From: an uncultured Actinomycetes bacterium
GTDB lineage: Bacteria > Actinomycetota > Actinomycetes > Nanopelagicales > Nanopelagicaceae
Direction of reading: 5' to 3'
Length of the DNA: 64,000 nucleotides
NCBI GenBank assembly: GCA_903838295.1
Contig: CAILXX010000002.1
Coordinates: forward strand, 62,001 to 126,000
Below the pieces are notes generated by a model that ran no database searches, was not told where the DNA came from, and saw only the letters and a list, made by a program, of their open reading frames with translations. This document shows positions 60,278 to 64,000 of the stretch, piece by piece. How positions within the stretch are numbered: the stretch's first letter is position 1; each line of letters opens with the position of its first letter. Position numbers and translations under genes: made by a program.

Positions 60278-61363
60278 TTATCGGGTTTGCAGCGCCTCAC
60301 GGAGCAATTCACCCATAGTTTCGACCTCGATGAGGAAGCCATCATGGCCAAATGGAGAGTTTATTGTCGATAGCGGCCTTGCCGTCGGAGTTAGCTCCAC
60401 AATCTCCTCCTGAAGTCTGACGGGGAAAAGTCGATCGGTATCAATCGAAACGACCGAGACCGGCACGGTGACCCCGGCCAACGCGGCAGCGACACCTCCA
60501 CGACCCCGTCCCACATCATGGCCGTTCATAGCTTCGGTCAACACGATATATGTATTTGCGTCAAAGCGCTTCGCAAGCTTGTTGGCCTGGTGGTCTAGGT
60601 AGGACTCAACTGCATATCGACCTGTGTCATCACCCTGTAATTCGCGACCGAATCGAACATCCATTTCAGATTCTGTTCGATACGTCAGGTGGGCAATCCG
60701 ACGTGCGATTCCCATACCTTCTGTAGGGCCAACTTCTTGCTCGTAGTAATCCCCGCTATTGAAATATGGATCTGTCTTGATCGCCCGAATCTGAATAGAG
60801 GCAGCCCCGATCTGATCTCCGGTTGCAACCGCGGAAGACCCAATAGTGCAAATTGCTTTAACTCGCTCTGGATAATCGATCGCCCACTCCAAAGAGCGCA
60901 TGCCGCCCAATGATGGGCCGACTGAAAGTAAATAACTCTTTATTCCAAGGAGATTCGTCAGTTGCAACTCTGCTGCAACCATGTCCCGGATCGTAACTGT
61001 TGGAAACCTCGAACCCCAACGTTTTCCATCTGGGGCCAAGGACGATGGACCAGTACTTCCTTGGCAACCGCCAATAACATTTGGACAAATAATAAAATAT
61101 TTATTCGAGTCTAAAGGCAAGCCTGGGCCAACAATTGAAGGCCACCAGCCAGGGATATCGGACCAGCCAGTTAAAGCATGATTAACAAGAATCGCATTGT
61201 CACGATTGTCGTTGAGAGCGCCCCATGTTTGATAAGCAATAGTTATATCGGGAAGGACCTCGCCGGATTCCAAGGCAAGGTCCCCGATATTTATGAATTG
61301 GCGATCTCCGGGATCGTGGTTTTCTAACCAAGCTCCCGTAACAGGACTATCGCCATCATTCAT
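60278..61363 (-). CDS. metX: Homoserine O-acetyltransferase
   Basis: 361-residue alpha/beta-hydrolase-fold enzyme acetylating homoserine for methionine synthesis. NHALTGWSD and NVIGGCQGSTGPSS are family motifs; the nucleophile is Ser151 in VGPSLGGM, the acid Asp in SIDTDRLFP and the His in FGHDGF. It follows metY by 6 bp and shares the SAM-IV riboswitch. Its product is the substrate of MetY, so the two genes form a direct-sulfhydrylation route. Confidence 0.94.
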   Translation of the reverse strand: MNDGDSPVTGAWLENHDPGDRQFINIGDLALESGEVLPDITIAYQTWGALNDNRDNAILVNHALTGWSDIPGWWPSIVGPGLPLDSNKYFIICPNVIGGCQGSTGPSSLAPDGKRWGSRFPTVTIRDMVAAELQLTNLLGIKSYLLSVGPSLGGMRSLEWAIDYPERVKAICTIGSSAVATGDQIGAASIQIRAIKTDPYFNSGDYYEQEVGPTEGMGIARRIAHLTYRTESEMDVRFGRELQGDDTGRYAVESYLDHQANKLAKRFDANTYIVLTEAMNGHDVGRGRGGVAAALAGVTVPVSVVSIDTDRLFPVRLQEEIVELTPTARPLSTINSPFGHDGFLIEVETMGELLREALQTR

Positions 61364-61369
61364 AGACTT

Positions 61370-62689
61370 TTACTTCGCCGCAGCAAAGCCTCCTTCAAGG
61401 TCAGCTTTAATGTCGATGATGTTCTCAAGTCCCACAGAGAGTCGAACCAAACCAGGTGTGACTCCAGCGCTGTTTTGCTCGTCTGGGCTCAATTGCGAGT
61501 GAGTTGTTGACGCGGGATGAATGACCAAGGAACGCACGTCACCGATATTTGCAACGTGTGAATGTAGCTTGAGACCTTCTACAAACTTCTTGCCAGCTTC
61601 GATTCCGCCCTTAATTTCGAAGGAGAGGACTGCTCCAGAACCACTCGGAGCATACTTCTTGGCCAATGCATTCCACGGCGATGAAGCCAGGCTTGCATAA
61701 TTAACTTTTTCGACCTGTGGGTGCGCCTCCAAAAATGCAGCAACAGCCTGAGCATTTTGCACGTGACGCTCAATACGCAATGAAAGAGTTTCCAGGCCGA
61801 TCGCCAATAGCCATGCGTTGAACGGACTAACAGCTGCGCCTGTATCACGAAGCAAGGTCAGGCGAATTTTGAAGATGTAGGAGAGATTGGCTCCAAAAGC
61901 AGAACCCACACCGAGAGCCTGCGCATAAACCAAGCCGTGATACGAAGGATCTGGCTCGTTAAAACCAGGGAACTTAGTTTTGAACTGGGCGTAATCGAAC
62001 TTACCCGAATCAACAATCGCACCAACAACAGAATTTCCGTGACCAGACAAGAACTTTGTTGCCGAATGGACTACTACGTCGGCGCCGTGTTCGATTGGGC
62101 GGATCAAGAATGGTGTCGCAACGGTGTTATCGATAATCAGTGGAACGCCATTCTCATGGGCGATCTTGGAAACAGTCTCGATATCGAGAATATCGTTTTT
62201 TGGATTAGAAATAGATTCGCCAAAAAATGCTTTGGTATTTGGGCGTACCGCCTTGCGCCATGACTCAGGATCATCTGGATTCTCTACGAAAGTTACTTCG
62301 ATACCAAATTTCGGCAATGTGTAATGGAACAAGTTATAAGTTCCGCCGTAAAGACTTGGTGAAGAAACAATGTGATCGCCAGCTTCAGCAACGTTTAAGA
62401 CGGCGTATGTGGTTGCAGCTGAACCAGAGGCTAGAAGAAGCGCTGCTACTCCACCTTCTAGTGCAGCGATGCGCTGTTCGACAGCATCTTGTGTTGGGTT
62501 CATCAACCGGGTGTAAATATTTCCAAGCTCTGCAAGGCCAAATAGATCAGCCGCATGCTTTGTATCGCGGAAGACATAAGCGGTTGTCTGAAATAGTGGC
62601 AAGGCGCGAGCACCTGTAGTTGGATCCGGTACTTGACCAGCGTGAATCTGACGTGTTTCGAAAGCTGCATTTTCGGATGAAAATGACAT
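61370..62689 (-). CDS. metY: O-acetylhomoserine sulfhydrylase
   Basis: 439-residue PLP enzyme making homocysteine from O-acetylhomoserine and sulfide. Motifs include ETRQIHAGQVPDPTTGARALPLFQTTAYVF, NIYTRLMNPTQDAVEQRIAALEGG and the PLP lysine in HSATKFLSGHG. Length and the LPLFQTTAY opening favour MetY over cystathionine synthase. The ATG at 62689 has a GGGAGG Shine-Dalgarno; an upstream in-frame ATG lies in the riboswitch leader. First gene of metY-metX. Confidence 0.95.
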   Translation of the reverse strand: MSFSSENAAFETRQIHAGQVPDPTTGARALPLFQTTAYVFRDTKHAADLFGLAELGNIYTRLMNPTQDAVEQRIAALEGGVAALLLASGSAATTYAVLNVAEAGDHIVSSPSLYGGTYNLFHYTLPKFGIEVTFVENPDDPESWRKAVRPNTKAFFGESISNPKNDILDIETVSKIAHENGVPLIIDNTVATPFLIRPIEHGADVVVHSATKFLSGHGNSVVGAIVDSGKFDYAQFKTKFPGFNEPDPSYHGLVYAQALGVGSAFGANLSYIFKIRLTLLRDTGAAVSPFNAWLLAIGLETLSLRIERHVQNAQAVAAFLEAHPQVEKVNYASLASSPWNALAKKYAPSGSGAVLSFEIKGGIEAGKKFVEGLKLHSHVANIGDVRSLVIHPASTTHSQLSPDEQNSAGVTPGLVRLSVGLENIIDIKADLEGGFAAAK

Positions 62690-62730
62690 GACATACCTCC
62701 CAGAAAATAAGGGGGCATAAATGGATTGGG

Positions 62731-62744
62731 GAAATATCCCCTGA
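62731..62744 (-). promoter_or_regulatory. Hairpin between SAM-IV aptamer and metY
   Basis: GGGGATATTTCCCC is an inverted repeat just 3' of the aptamer and about 40 nt before the metY start. No U-run follows, so it is not a standard terminator. Along with the C-run before the Shine-Dalgarno it may belong to a translational expression platform. Confidence 0.4.
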
Positions 62745-62764
62745 TCATTTTTACCCACGCTTGC

Positions 62765-62866
62765 CGATTACCCTTTGTAATCGACCTGGTCTTCACCCGG
62801 AGCACCCCACCGTGGTGGAGGGTTGCCGTCCAGTAAGCCGGGGCTAAAACCTGGAACTCGTGACCT
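62765..62866 (-). promoter_or_regulatory. SAM-IV riboswitch
   Basis: The minus strand reads GGTCACGAG, then AGCCCCGGCTTACTGG, CGGCAACCCTCC, GGGGTGCTCCGGGTGA and AGACC, the ordered conserved blocks of the SAM-IV aptamer known from actinobacteria. The first and last blocks (GGTC/GACC) close the P1 stem. A further hairpin (CGATTAC paired with GTAATCG) follows the core. It lies about 75-100 nt upstream of metY and should turn off metY-metX when SAM is abundant. Confidence 0.9.
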
Positions 62867-62913
62867 AGGTAAATACTAAAGAACTAGCGGGGCAATTGCA
62901 AAATCATGGCTGC

Positions 62914-63636
62914 TTATTCCGAGGCGACCGCCGCAGCAAAATCTGCCATTGAGTTAAAAGTCCATTCAATATCCAGCGAGCCGCCCGGGTCAGGGGTTGC
63001 GCCCCATCCTGGGACGTCGTGCCGACGATTAATCCATAAGCTGGCAATTCCCCGGCGCTTGGCCGGAACATGGTCGTGGAACAAACTTTGGGCCACATGA
63101 AGTAGTTGCTCTTTCTGTATCCCTAGGCGCTGGATTTCTGCTTCTAGATATTCAAAATTTCGGTCGGCGGGCTTGTATGACCCAATATCTTCAGCGGTCA
63201 GAATAGATGTGAATTGCACGTCAAGCCTCTTATTTGAACCTGCAAATGATTGGCGATCGACGTTTGAGAGAATGATCAATTGAAATTTTCTCGCAAGATA
63301 AGTCAGGGCTTCATGGCTGTCAGGGAATGCGGGCCAATCGGGTACCGATGCTCCAAAAGATCTGGCTTGCGCATCGCTCACCGATGCTCCCAATTCAATC
63401 CCTAATTGTCGCAAACTCTTGGCCAAGATCGATGGATATTTCTCGGCTGGAAATTCTGCCTCCGCAGTTGCTTCATGTTTTGAATAAGCGGTCAATAGCT
63501 CCTCCGCCGACAGCGGTAATCCATTGCTTGCTGCCCATGGAAGTAAAAATTGTGCAATCCCGGTTTCCCAATCAATAAGGGTCCCGTAACAATCAAAGCT
63601 CAGAGCTTTAAAATCTTTCAAATCTTTGCGATTCAT
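62914..63636 (-). CDS. HAD-superfamily hydrolase (haloacid dehalogenase type II-like)
   Basis: 240-residue hydrolase with motif I SFDCYGTLIDWE (nucleophile Asp), motif II LSNVD and motif III with Lys in SYKPADRNFEY. The pattern matches type II haloacid dehalogenases or related phosphatases; the real substrate is unknown. The ATG at 63636 overlaps the nadE stop (ATGA); a start at 63657 would lie inside nadE. Confidence 0.85.
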   Translation of the reverse strand: MNRKDLKDFKALSFDCYGTLIDWETGIAQFLLPWAASNGLPLSAEELLTAYSKHEATAEAEFPAEKYPSILAKSLRQLGIELGASVSDAQARSFGASVPDWPAFPDSHEALTYLARKFQLIILSNVDRQSFAGSNKRLDVQFTSILTAEDIGSYKPADRNFEYLEAEIQRLGIQKEQLLHVAQSLFHDHVPAKRRGIASLWINRRHDVPGWGATPDPGGSLDIEWTFNSMADFAAAVASE

Positions 63637-64000
63637 TTTTGAGTGACTTCTCGCCACCCAGATGTAATTGGAAGTCGACGATCTTTTCCAAAAGCACGCC
63701 GACTTATTTTTGTGCCAGGAGGATATTGACGTCGCTTGTATTCGGCCTTGTCCACCATCTGAATCACGCGAGTTGCAAGTACTTCGTCAAAACCTGCTTG
63801 CAGCAATCCCTGCATGCCACCGTCGTTTTCGATGTAAATCGTAAGAATGCGATCCAGAAGTTCGTACTCTGGCAATGAATCACTGTCTTTCTGATCTGGC
63901 CGTAGTTCTGCGCTGGGCTCTTTGGTAATCGAATTTTCGGGAATTGGCGGTATTTCTCCGCGTTCGGCGGCAGCCTTATTTCGCCACCGTGCGATCGCCC
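63633..64000 (-). CDS. nadE: NAD+ synthetase NadE, C-terminal part (5' end outside window)
   Basis: Only the last 122 codons are inside the window. They read NKAAAERGEIPPIP, SAELRPDQKDSDSLPEY, YKRRQYPPGTKIS and FGKDRRLPITSGW, the ending of glutamine-dependent NAD+ synthetases of the ATP-pyrophosphatase family. The enzyme amidates nicotinic acid adenine dinucleotide to NAD+. Whether the N-terminal glutaminase domain is present cannot be seen. The HAD gene follows with a 4-bp overlap. Confidence 0.9.
   Translation of the reverse strand, partial: AIARWRNKAAAERGEIPPIPENSITKEPSAELRPDQKDSDSLPEYELLDRILTIYIENDGGMQGLLQAGFDEVLATRVIQMVDKAEYKRRQYPPGTKISRRAFGKDRRLPITSGWREVTQK

Noticed and set aside
62731-62744. 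Intrinsic terminator before metY
   Set aside because: The GGGGATATTTCCCC hairpin has no following U-run, so I list it only as a possible riboswitch platform element.

Overview
The window reads as one continuous stretch of a streamlined actinobacterial chromosome. The evidence is a complete actinobacterial division and cell-wall (dcw) cluster, SepH, a PASTA-domain Ser/Thr kinase, DUF3040, DUF6504 and DUF7455 proteins, a class II DAHP synthase, a SAM-IV riboswitch and an mraW-type RNA element. Base composition is moderate (roughly 45-50% GC by eye), intergenic gaps are very short, and six of the seven convergent gene pairs overlap at their 3' ends. MurE carries the meso-diaminopimelate signature DNPR. 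Together these point to a small-genome freshwater actinobacterium of the Nanopelagicales (acI) type. That placement is inference; no rRNA gene is present to prove it. I see no IS element, prophage, CRISPR array, tRNA or rRNA.

Layout. (1) 1-14730, minus strand: mraZ, rsmH, ftsL, ftsI, murE, murF, mraY, murD, ftsW, murG, murC, ftsQ, ftsZ, the last cut by the window edge. Nearly all are joined by 1-8 bp overlaps. An array of 10-bp repeats lies in front of mraZ and a structured RNA lies between mraZ and rsmH. (2) 14914-17865: an ABC-2 exporter (ATPase plus two permeases) and a DUF3040 membrane protein. (3) 17932-22740, minus: a DNA-damage mutagenesis operon, DUF6504-dnaE2-dinB, behind a perfect LexA box that contains the first start codon. 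(4) 22781-32541: TauE/SafE permease, alpha/beta hydrolase, then a carotenoid cluster (crtA-like, cruF-like, glycosyltransferase, crtD/crtI-like, crtE, crtI, crtB) with a CDP-alcohol phosphatidyltransferase on the opposite strand inside it. The gene set implies an acyclic, hydroxylated or ketolated, possibly glycosylated carotenoid. No lycopene cyclase or retinal-forming dioxygenase is in the window.

(5) 32573-38827: TPP riboswitch, PnuT-type thiamine transporter and an overlapping P-loop kinase, then the PASTA kinase, endonuclease IV, an EamA transporter, threonine aldolase and ogt. (6) 38882-43640: class II DAHP synthase, a phosphofructokinase with PPi-type residues, xylulokinase, EamA transporter. 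(7) 43630-50720, minus: era, dprA, comM, yraN, uspA, rnhB, lepB, rplS with an acidic tail, inositol monophosphatase. (8) 50736-60116: MFS transporter, sepH, phosphodiesterase-like protein, a ParC lacking its C-terminal domain, parE, DUF7455, TetR and the primary sigma factor. (9) 60278-64000: SAM-IV riboswitch with metY-metX, a HAD hydrolase and the 3' part of nadE.

Regulation. At least nine transcription-unit heads have a TANNNT -10 hexamer ending exactly 6 nt before the start codon, so those mRNAs should be leaderless. Genes inside operons or behind RNA elements tend instead to have Shine-Dalgarno sites. The most interesting leads are the thiamine-regulated PnuT-kinase pair, the leaderless SOS operon, the CTD-less ParC, the acidic tail on ribosomal protein L19, and the symmetric -10 shared by two divergent leaderless genes.
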